A DNA stretch of 64,000 nt from Lycocorax pyrrhopterus obiensis (taxonomy: Eukaryota; Chordata; Aves; Passeriformes; Paradisaeidae), in the NCBI GenBank assembly GCA_014706295.1, contig JACSVZ010000004.1, forward strand, positions 87,675,047 to 87,739,046, in the 5' to 3' direction. This document shows positions 54,201 through 64,000 of the stretch, piece by piece. A program made the position numbers and the translations under genes. Each line of letters starts with the position of its first letter. Position 1 is the stretch's first letter. The notes under the pieces were generated by a model, which saw nothing but the letters and a program-made list of their open reading frames with translations, did not search any database and had not been told where the DNA came from.

Positions 54201-54479
54201 ACTCCTAAAACCCCGAACACTGGGTTAAGTGCAGTAGTCCCCAAATGCCCTGAGTAGTGAGGTATTTTGGCTATAGGAATCAGGTATTACGTAAGTAAAA
54301 TTAGGTTTTCCGTGTCTGCTCTCCACATTCCCTGGACATTTGGCTGTTTGTACCTTTTGCAAGAGTCAATTTTCTTCAGCAGGAGCAGTCAGACATAGCT
54401 TTCAGGAGCAAGCAACACCAGGTCAGATCATTGGACTGCTTGTAAGCCCAGTGGCTTGTACTGCTGTTGTGCAATATAT

Positions 54480-55660
54480 GTTAGACCATTTCCTATCTCG
54501 TTTTTGTCCTTCTGCTTTATGGTCTAGCTGATGAATGATAGCACGTTTCTCTGGCAATTGTACAGCTTTAACAGTCCAGTAATTCATGGAGCATTTGATA
54601 TTTTACTTCCACTAGAAGTCATAAATCCACACAGCTTCCATAGCTGCCCAGTGGCATGGCATACTCCAAATGCATATTGAGAATCCACATAAATATTTGC
54701 AGTCTCTTCTTGGAACAGCCGATTGGTCTTTGTTAATGCAATTAATTCAGCTGCTTCTATGCTCAGCTTTGGACTGGGTGGTGAAGTTTCCACTGCTCCA
54801 TACACAGTAGTTATTCAATAACCTGTATTCCAGTTGCTGCTCAGGTAATATGACCACCCACAGATAACAATTCCAGACTGGGATTTAGAAACAGTGCATC
54901 TGTTAAATCTGCTTGAGCCTTTTAGGCTTCGTGGGTGGTTACTACACAGCTGTGATGTCGTTCCTTCCCCGGGGGAAAGGAGTAGTGTCCCGGGGGAAAG
55001 GAGTAGTGTAGTGGGATTTAGCATGTTAGTTACTATCCCAGAAGCTATTCCTTGCCCTTCTTGTGCAAGCAAGGTAAAAGGTTTACCACAGTCTGGCAGT
55101 CCCAGGGCAGGTGCAGCTAGCTTCAAAATCTTGAATATCTACCTTGTGTGTTGCCCAGTGAAAGGGTTCTTCATCATCTTAGGTTATCAGTATTGGGTTT
55201 TTCTATTTCCTTGAAAGAGCTGTCTGGAGGTGGCAGAATCCTACAGCTCCTGAAAAGTGTTTGTTTTTAGTAGCTGGTCTTGGAAGATTTTGAATTCTTT
55301 TAATATGATTTTCAGATAATAGCTACTCCTCTTGCTGAAGAATGTAACACAGATATTCTATACTTCTCTTCCACAAATTGTAACTTATATAGAAAGGCCC
55401 AATGACAATTTTTAATTAAAGCAAACAGTAAGGAATGGGTGACAGCTATACAAGATTACTTGGCTACTAATAAAGCATCAACATATTCTATCAAAAATGG
55501 ATCAACTTTTTTAAACAGTACATCCTGAAAGTCTTTTATTAAAACTAGAAAAATAGTGGAGGTCTGAGCAAAATCCTTAGGCCTTGGCTCTGTAGGCTGT
55601 ATATTTCCCCAAATAAATGCAAAAAGGTGTTGAGAGTCTGGTTTGCTTTCTTAAGCTACA
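54480..55660 (-). pseudogene. Endogenous retrovirus pol relic (RT-RNase H), broken
   Basis: The minus strand shows pieces of a gammaretrovirus-like reverse transcriptase and RNase H in the right order. From high to low coordinate these are: an RT palm segment; a YVDD-box equivalent in which the second Asp is Ala (near 55490); an LPRPATK-like stretch; the RT-RNase H connection with APALGLPD and KPF (near 55115-55070); and RNase H with AELIALT and a TDSRYAF-type motif read as VDSQYAF (near 54770-54660). Frames change several times and stops occur, so it cannot be functional. No gag, env or right-hand LTR was recognised. It is an old germline copy, not an infectious agent. Confidence 0.85.
54968..55009 (-). 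repeat. 21-bp tandem duplication inside pol relic
   Basis: CCCGGGGGAAAGGAGTAGTGT is present twice in tandem. Being 21 bp it adds exactly seven codons to the RT-RNase H connection frame. It arose after or during decay of the element. Confidence 0.9.
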
Positions 55661-57820
55661 AGTTGCCAAGTTTCTAGTAAATTGAGGGTTGTATCTTCTG
55701 ATCTTTTGGAAATCTCAGATGCCAGTACTCACAGGGGAATGAGCAACTAAACTGAGCCCACCGGACAAGACTCAGGTCCAGACCCACTAACTTAAAGTAG
55801 CTGCCTGTATGTGAGCTAAAGGTGTCAGGTCCCTGTATAGTCAGTGGAGATGCATTCAGTGGATCTAAAGATTGAGGCGACTTTTAACCAAAACCCAAGA
55901 GGGGTTTTTTGGGTTGTTTTTTTGTTGTTTTGTTTGTTTGGTTGTTTTTTTGTGATTTTCTGTGTTGGAAGCTTAAGGTAACTAAAATCCACTCAGAGCT
56001 GACAGAGTTATTTTTAATTTAAAAAAAAAGGATCTTAGGCCAAGTTTTAATTCTATGTTTGTCATTGCTCTTCTCGCATAATTTAATGCCACATAGAATC
56101 TCTTGTTCATGTAAAATAATAAAATGATACCTGAGGCTTCTTACTACTACTCTTCTTCTGCAAACAAAAGATAATGTTTCCAAGAGGATTAAGTTTCATA
56201 TACTTGATATTTCAGTCGTTGGCTTTTTTAGATAAAGGAAAAGTCTTACTGTAAGTTTCTGTGCATTACAAGTTGGGGCAATGTGTGTTGAAATGATACA
56301 GATGCAATGTAGCTGAAAAGTGTGATAATGAAAGAAGCACTAGCTAGTTGTTGTGAACTATGTTGAAAAGCTGCCCTGCACTGAAAACTAGTCACACAAG
56401 GTGCAGAAACTAATAAAACACTGTCCTTAGAGCCAAACATTGTAATTAGGAACAGCTATTCACACTTTAAAACTGAACATACTTTTTTTCCGTAATGTGT
56501 ATTTGGATTATATTTACTAAATTATCCAAAATATCCCTATTTATTCTAGTAACATGACTCAGTTCTTACTGGAATTGCTCAAGGGAGAACCCTCAGCCTT
56601 GTTTTTTCAAGTCAAGTTTTGGCAAAATATGTTTCAAATGTACTTTATTTTAAGTACGCCTACAGAGCACTGTGACTTGAAGAAAACATATCACTAGAGT
56701 GTACTGAGCCTGATTCAAACAAGAAATATCAAGTGGATGCAAGGTGTGACAGATGTAATGTTGCAGCTTTGTCTTTTAACTCTGGGAAAGCTGGAGTCAT
56801 CTGGAAATTTTTTTAAGTGAGGCACTCTGAGCCACTAGGATATCCATTTTAAAGGATTTTTTTCCTTCTGATCATTAGTGTATGATACAAACATATTTAT
56901 GAAGGGGAATGCTAGTCATGTTCTTTTAGTAATTAGGGCATGAAGCACAGAGGAATTAAGGCCTGGATGCAGAAATTCTTCTGCTTGTGTGTGAGCACTG
57001 CCAGTCCAGCTGGTTATCCCTGCATATGACAGCTCGGTACAAACGCGCTGTCTCTGCCACATGCTCTGGGAGAGGCACAGTTACAGCAAAGCATTGACAG
57101 CCTCAATGTGCCCATCCCCTGGACACACAGGCCCCCTGTGCCCCGGGGGCTACTTCTGAGGGCACCTGAAGCCAGTGCAGCTAGGTTCCACATCTGGCTT
57201 CAAGGGACACCTCAAGGCTGCCATAAGCAGGCAAGGAAACGGGCTGTAGCCATGCAGGATGGCCAAAGAAGCTCATTCTGTTTCATGGAATAAAGGGAAT
57301 ATCAACAATTTATTTGCCCCTATTTGAGGAAAGAAATGGACTGCATGTGAAGCTGCAAAGTGCACATATGGCAAACAGAGCAACAAGAATTTCAGCTTAC
57401 TGGTAAAACATGTTTTCCTTCTTTTAATCTTTTCAATGATGGTGGCAATGAGGCTAAGTGAGTAACTTCCCTGAGGATGTGGTAGGATTTTCAGTGGCTT
57501 TGTATAATTGTCTTCATGGGCAGCAGTGTTCCCCCCTGTAGCTAGAGACTCATAACCACTTGTTTAAACATGTCTGTATTTGCTTGCAATCATAAGATAC
57601 CTCTCTGGCAGCACTGGGGAAGGCTTTACAGATTCACACATCTTTCCTTTCCTAGCACTGGCTGTGTGGTGCCACTGGTCTGTCTCTCATTTTATGTTTT
57701 GAACCAAATGAAGTTTAAACTTCAACAGGCATAGTGAGAATAAAAGGTGCTATCTCCCCTCAAAATAGTGGTGCTTACACCAGTTTTATGAGATACTGTT
57801 TTTTGCTTAATATCTTTCAG
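55661..57820 (+). other. GSTA copy 2 upstream region, T-rich tract
   Basis: A T/G-rich low-complexity tract lies at about 55898-55960. The rest is AT-rich with no CpG island and no convincing promoter for the GSTA gene that follows. Its noncoding first exon was not located; only the acceptor ending TATCTTTCAG at 57820 is clear. Confidence 0.5.
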
Positions 57821-57840
57821 GGAACCAGGAGCTCAGGAAC

Positions 57841-60800
57841 ATGTCGGGGAAGCCCAGGCTTACCTACTTGAATGGAAGGGGCCGGATGGAGCCCATACGA
57901 TGGCTGTTGGCAGCAGCCGATGTGGAGGTTGGTTGACATTTTCAGTAGAGTGTTACAGACTGGTGTTCTCAGCTTTCCTCAGTGAGGGGCAATTTTACAT
58001 ACATGTGGAGGATAAAACCTGCATGAGGGGGACTAAATTCATTTGTCCAGTGTTCCGTGGTTGATACTTGGGATGCAAAACTCATTGGCATTTAGAGTTA
58101 ATTAGAAGTAGTATCAATCTCCTGCAGTAAGTAATCATAACAGGACAAAATGGGGATTTATTTAAAGGACCTTTATTAATCGTAAATTTTGTAGCTGTGC
58201 TAAACCTCCTTAACTCACTCTTATTAAGTGTGCAGTTACAATGTGTGTAAGCTGGGGTGGGGTTAGAAATATTTGATGTACCTTGCCTCCCTTGGCACTG
58301 GCCCCAACCTGTCTTGTTTCTGTAGATGCTTGCACTCTGTTTCTGCTTGGTCTTGGGTTATTTCTGAATTAGTGCAGTGATGCAGAAGTGGCCAGGCCCT
58401 CCTTCTGCTCCCTATCAGCTGTCAGGGTGTGTGTGGGATCCTAAGGACATCTGTACCCAAACAGTGTGGTTGAAGATCTGGCCCATTACCTTTTGCTTGA
58501 CTCAGTAGTTCTGTGCATGGTTATGTGCTATCACTTAATAGAAGAAGGTTAACAGAAGAATAGCAGTGTGACACTATTCTCACTCCTTTTTCAGTTTGAA
58601 GAGGTGTATTTGGAAACAAAAGAGCAGTATGACAAGTTAATCAAAGGTAAGAATCCTGACACCTGAGGTGTAGTCCTTCAAAATATTTGTCCAGCCTAGC
58701 TAAATTTGTGGTATGAAAATAGTTTATTTAAACCAGTGGAAGCTTCCAGGTGCACACTGGAATTTAGTGCAATACTAGTTTTGAGTAACCTGTTATTTCT
58801 GGTGCCAAATAACTGCTATAAGCTAAAAGTCAGAGTGTCTGTGATTGTGTTTATTGTAGTACATTAAGCAGGCAAGCACTTCTATGTAATGCAACTTACT
58901 TAACTATGCTGCTGAATCGTTAGCGTGGTACCTGGCACAGTTTTGGTCTAGGGCAAATAGAACTCCCTGAGCCTGAGATGTGAAGCTTCCCCTGGTTAAA
59001 AAGCATGGAGCCAGCAGGGAGACCTGTGGAAAGCCTGACATGGTCCAAGCAGCATGCCACAAAGGCTTCATGCCAACCTTGGGAGCAAGACCAGTTCTTC
59101 CCACACACCAGTGCAGACCCCTAGCCACTGCCCTTGATATCTGGTCAGAAGAAATCCAGCAGTGAACTCCTCTACAGACACCCTGGAAGGAGAAGACTTT
59201 CCTGCCATGGTGGGGAAGGAGTTGGGACTGTGAGGAGCAGTAGAAGAGTGCACATGCCCCACAGTTTACCTGCTGCCCAAGACACATGAGAGAAACCTCA
59301 GAGCCGGCTGAGCGTGCCAAGCCATACAAGGAGACTTGGAAGAGGACTTGCATGCATTGTGGCTGAGCTCAGAAAGGAAAAGCTGTGTCTAAAGAAATTC
59401 CGTCAGGGAAAACTAAAGTGAACAAAAATAAAATAGAAGTGGTGTTAACTCGATCAGAATTAAATTTGCAGGTCCAGTTGGCTGGGACTCTTACAATGTG
59501 GGAGGACAGTGCAGTGTACACAAACCAATTGTAGCTCTAAATGTAAGAGCACAGGTAGTGAAAGCCCAAGTCTGTAAATCCTTCACAAGAATAGGTTATC
59601 TAGAAAGAGTGATACTGTAACCAGGATTGTATCTGAGCTTAGTGATATCCAGAGAGAATTGTGGTGAAAAGGATAGGGAAGTTTTATAAAGAAGATCAAG
59701 CGTTTTATGTCTATATATTGAGCTTAAGATGGTGAGAACACAAAGGAAAAAGGTGTGGTTTAATAGAATGGGTTGAAGAAAGATAGATAAATTAGTCATC
59801 CTGATAAAGGGACCTCTGGAATGTTGCCAGTTGTGAAGGGCAGGACTCAACAGGAGTAACTCCACATTACTTCTCCCTTAAACCTTTTTCCTCTCCCTAC
59901 CAATATGCTTTTTGACAGGGTTTCCTGTGTTTAGACACTACCACATCATCAGACTGGCCCAGGCATGACTTTGGTGCATGTCAGCTGACGATCCTCCAAG
60001 CAGTGCCCCAGCAGTATCAGGATGATGCCCGGGCCAGGGGCTGTTCCCAGCAGGCAGCTTGCAGACAGACAGCTGTTTCGGAGGCAAAGAGAGTTAAATA
60101 ACTTTGGCCTGGGCAGACCTGCACCTGTTGGCCTGAGGGATAACTAACCTGGCACAATCTATGCAGCCAAAGGTTGGCCAAGTGCTACCTGGGTGTCAAC
60201 GAGCTCTGCTGGTTGGTTACAAATAACAGGTGATTGATTTTTTTAATGTGTGCTCCACAGACCACCTTTGGACAGCACAATCCAATCCCTGAAATTACTG
60301 GCAAATTCCTTTTAATCCTGCATATGTATTCTGTGCTGCAGTTATGTGAAGTGGTTCTCCCTGCAAAACGAGGGAGGAGAGGCAGTCCACTACTGATTTT
60401 AAGAGGGACTCCTCTCTTCTGTAGATAAGAAACAAATGGTGTATTCAGTTCAGTCATATTTGCTGCATTGCTTTTTGTCAAGGGCCAGAAAGACAAATTT
60501 CATCTTTCACTTCACATCTTTGTGCTGAAAAATACCCTTCCAGATCTATTAGTTTTCCCGTTCTGTTGTTTCTGCTAGATAGATACCAAGTAATGTTTCT
60601 TCCTTTAGGTGCAGAAGTGTGTTCTGGAAAGGCAAGAACACACATGATCTTTCCGTGGATGGTTACAATAAACAAATACAGGCTATTTTTTGCTGCAGAG
60701 AGAACTAATCTTTGAATTTTATCTATAAATTAATAATATAGTACGAGTGAAGAATCTTTGCTAATTCTAGCCTAGCAAGGTATTTTAACAGCTGTATTTT

Positions 60801-63800
60801 AACAGCTCTGGAGAGAAAGGCAGGCAGATGTGCCCATTAGAATGAACCTGTATATCTGAAAGAAGGATTCACCAAACAGATAAAAATTGAGCAATTAAAA
60901 GAAATCATTAACTTTGAGCAATGCAAGTGGCAGCTGCCTGTTTGGATTTGGAGTTCTGCTGTGATTATAAAGAGAGCAGGATTGTTCTCTGGATGCCCTT
61001 AGTGTGTTAATGGAGGAGGGAGTGTCTCTAAAAACAGTGAATTAGTCCAGCAGAAAACTGGTCTAGAATAGACTGACTTTGCAATGCTAAATCTCTGTGT
61101 CTACTTAGCTCTCAGAGCTGTCTCACTGAAAGCTCAGACAATTGCTCTGACCATCACCAGCAGAAAATGGGACTACAAAGTTGTTTCTAAATAGGCATAA
61201 ATTGTTGTAGAATGACACTGAGGCTAGGCCTGTAAAATCTATGGAGACTCTCAAACTCTCGTCCTGGGAAACTTACTCAAACACCAACAGCTATCACAGG
61301 CTCTGCCTCTAGCTCTGTGGCTTCAGGATGTTCAAAGTGGTCTGACCCCTTCCTGTATTCCATCAGCTTGGCCTTGCTGCAGTACTACTCATGTGTCTGT
61401 CCCTGACAGACAATTGATCTGCATTCAAACAAATGGGATTTCTTTAAAGTTCAGATTTACCACATATCTTTATTCTCCTCTCTATTCCTTGGGTTGGAAG
61501 TGCTGGTTCAGGCTTTTCCTGCCAGCATGAGGCAGGCTCCAGAAGTACAGGCAGGGCCAGCTCCTGCCAGCTGGTGAAGCTCTGGCAATGGTGTCAAGCC
61601 CAGGGCCCAGCTGCACTGTGGTGACCTCACTACAGGAGTGTGATGCAGGCTGTTTGATCTTCCCCACAATGGTAGCTGGGTGCAGTGAGTCTTACAGTTA
61701 GAGCAAGACATCAGTGGTCTGCTGCACTGCTGGAGAAATGTGCTCAGTGCCTCGCTCTCCTGTACAGCTTGCAGTCTAGGAGGAACTAACAGGCTTTCCT
61801 TCACCTCTCCACCCTAGATGGATTCCTGCTCTTCCAGCAAGTGCCCCTGGTCGAGATTGATGGGATGAAGATGGTGCAGACCAGAGCCATCCTGAGCTAT
61901 ATAGCAGGGAAATACAATCTCTATGGGAAAGACTTGAAGGAGAGAGCCCTGTACGTAACACCTCCTATCACTTATCTGTTATTTGATAGCAACATTATAT
62001 AAACCAAATTCAGTCGTGTAAATCCAGTATAAAGGCATCAAAAAGACTAACAATAAGTTTTAACCACTGCTTCTGAAATGCTCCTAAACAGAAACAGGCT
62101 TTTATTCCTTTTGAAAAATATTCAGGTTTAGTTCATGCGTAGTTTTGGCTGTGAAAATTGGCACTATGTTGGTGATATAAAATTCCTAAAGGTTGCCTTA
62201 GTTAATTGGAAAACAGATGAAATAACTTCTGTGCTTTTTTCTACCATCTTCCCCTGACCAACAGGATTGACATGTATGTGGAGGGAATAGCAGATCTGAT
62301 GCAAATGATTTTGATGTTTCCTTTCTCTCCACCTGATGCAAAGGAGAAAAATCTTGACTCAATTAAGGAGAGGGCAACTAACAGGTACTTTCCAGTCTTT
62401 GAAAAGGTAAGTGACAGCAAATATGTGTCTATCAAACTTGCAATTATCCAAAAAGTTTCTGCAAAATTAGAATGTGTTTGTAGTGTAGGTCAGTTCCCAA
62501 TCCTCAGCTTTCTTGGCTGTTTCAAAGAAGGAGAAATACAGCAGCACATTTTCCTCTATTTGTTGGCTTGTGTTGTCAGGGCTGTGGTATTTGAACATCT
62601 GCAAAGCAATATGTTCTCAGCTGTACAGAAAAACTTTTCACTAAAGTGAAAGCAAGCACATGAGATTATTTTTCTTGAAGGAACAGTCCTATACTTATAT
62701 TTGTTTAGAGCCCATCTCTCTGCCATGCTTAATTTCATTTGGAAAAGTTTCACTGGAGGAATGCAAAAATCCCTTGCAAGTAAATCAGGTAGAGAGATTA
62801 GGAGGACTTTGGTAAAACAACAGTCATAGATTTATAAAACAACAAACCCAACCCATATGATTCATTCATCTGGCAATATTTCCCACTTTTGTAATATTTA
62901 TCTAGTTTTGTTGGAAAACAATAATAAAGGCTGAACATCACAGAAGTTCTTAACACTAAAATAACCTTTTCCCAAAGGCAGGGATTTTCTTTACTTAGCT
63001 GTTGCAGTTCTGCATTTCTAAGTTTGCTTCCTGATACCAACATTGGACATCACTTTACGTGAAGCATCTAAATGGGAGTTCTATGAATTCCTTAAATTGC
63101 TTGTTACTTCTTCCATTATCCCTATTTATAATTCTAGGACTGTTACTAGTCTACTTAAGCACGTGGTTTTGTTTCTGTTCCCGGAGCCAATCATCGTTCA
63201 TCTTTACTGAGTGACCGAAGTTTGTAGTCTATGTACTAGAACATGAAATGAACAAAACTTCATTTTTTTCCAGCAACAGTGAAATGATTTAGGCTCAGCT
63301 TCAGCTGAAAAGTCCACCCTGAAATTTCAGATAGAATTGTTGCTCAGCTCTGCAGCTATGCTGTGAGGCTTAGCTGCTCATATGCCCCACTCTCATCTGC
63401 AGCCCATGTTTTCTTTTCTTCTCCAGGTTTTGAAACAACATGGCCAAGACTTTCTTGTGGGCAACAAATTCAGCTGGGCAGATGTTCAGCTAATGGAAGT
63501 CATTTTAGCAGTGGAGGAGAAAATTCCTGCTGTGCTGTCAGGGTTTCCTCAGCTGCAGGTAATCTTATTACTGAGCATGCTGTATTCAGGAGCTAGAGGT
63601 CAGTCCTGAAGTGATCATCTCCCCAGGATGTGTAAATCACATTTTTGTGGCCGGAATTTCTCTCTGATTCTGTTTTTTAATTTTTTTTTAGGTGTTTAAA
63701 ACCAAAATGAGCAATATGCCTACAATTAAGAAGTTCCTGCAGCCTGGCAGCCCAAGGAAACCCCCACCAGATGCCCATTATGTAGAAACTGTGTTGAAGG

Positions 63801-63814
63801 TTTTTAAGAAATGA
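57841..63814 (+). CDS. GSTA: Alpha-class glutathione S-transferase, copy 2
   Basis: A second complete alpha GST, expected to conjugate glutathione to electrophiles in the cytosol. The coding exons are 57841-57927 (exon starts 57821), 58595-58646, 61818-61950, 62265-62406, 63427-63558 and 63692-63814. They join to 222 residues, the standard family length. Seen: Tyr9 and Arg15 in [67 protein letters not shown], and the C-terminal [17 protein letters not shown]...VFKK. All six introns, including the one before the first coding exon, have usable GT/AG borders in the same phases as copy 1. Intron 3 (3.2 kb) is much longer than in copy 1 (0.7 kb). The YLETKEQ segment is GSTA4-like, so it may be a lineage-specific duplicate of the same ancestor. 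Orthology to a particular mammalian GSTA is unresolved. Confidence 0.95.
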
Positions 63815-63970
63815 AAGCCTTGCCACCTTTGGTGAGACCCAAAATGCTGGGAGAGCGGGGGAGAGCAGAGCAGCAACCCCAAACTCTAAACCAAAGGAGA
63901 AGGAAGCTCAGTAAATTAGTATTGTTTTAGTTAAAACCAGTGCTAGAAAAACAAAGCAACCCATACCAGA

Positions 63971-63976
63971 AATAAA
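63971..63976 (+). other. Polyadenylation signal of GSTA copy 2
   Basis: AATAAA lies 157 bp after the stop codon at 63814, a plausible short 3'UTR. The cleavage site would fall at or just beyond the window end. Confidence 0.7.
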
Positions 63977-64000
63977 GCATTCTATCACACTGGCACTGTG

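Noticed and set aside
58904..59353. 149-codon minus-strand frame in GSTA copy 2 intron
   Set aside because: No recognisable domain, and several overlapping frames of similar length; no splice or promoter context.

Overview
This window is vertebrate nuclear DNA, most likely from a bird. The genes have many short exons with GT/AG borders and short introns. The interspersed repeats are CR1 LINE fragments ending in ATTCTATGATTCT-type tails, plus LTRs that resemble avian ERV families. The LTR flavour reminds me of passerines or other Neoaves more than chicken, but that rests on memory and the species is not established.

The layout matches the conserved FBXO9 - CILK1(ICK) - GSTA4 neighbourhood of vertebrates (human 6p12). 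At the left, on the minus strand, lie the first two exons of FBXO9 (the rest is beyond base 1). FBXO9 faces CILK1 across a CpG-island promoter (about 4.54-5.34 kb) carrying two ACTAYRnnnCCCR (ZNF143-type) sites. CILK1 follows on the plus strand. All 13 coding exons (11243-28671) can be joined without a frame break into a 624-residue RCK/MAK-family kinase with all catalytic motifs. A second, unexplained CpG island (7.37-7.87 kb) lies upstream of its start codon.

The right half is an alpha-class glutathione S-transferase cluster, head to tail on the plus strand. It has two intact six-coding-exon genes (36087-42055, 229 residues; 57841-63814, 222 residues). Between them are the decayed remains of a third copy: an exon-4 relic with an intact splice acceptor and one +1 frameshift (46368-46501), an exon-6 relic (48831-48908), and possibly a faint exon-7 relic. 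A CpG promoter with octamer and CCAAT motifs at about 33.5 kb probably drives the first GSTA gene.

Mobile DNA fills much of the rest: four CR1 fragments, a solo LTR in a CILK1 intron, LTR-like blocks at 45.6-46.0 and 53.25-54.2 kb, and a disrupted minus-strand gammaretrovirus-like pol relic at 54.5-55.7 kb. Tandem duplications (59, 15, 122, 21 bp) and microsatellites are also present. I found no tRNA, rRNA or CRISPR and no convincing new biological system. The items most worth a second look are the GSTA pseudogene relic, Lys in place of Arg15 plus a longer C-terminus in the first GSTA, the orphan CpG island at 7.4-7.9 kb, and the FBXO9 start codon that ends its exon.
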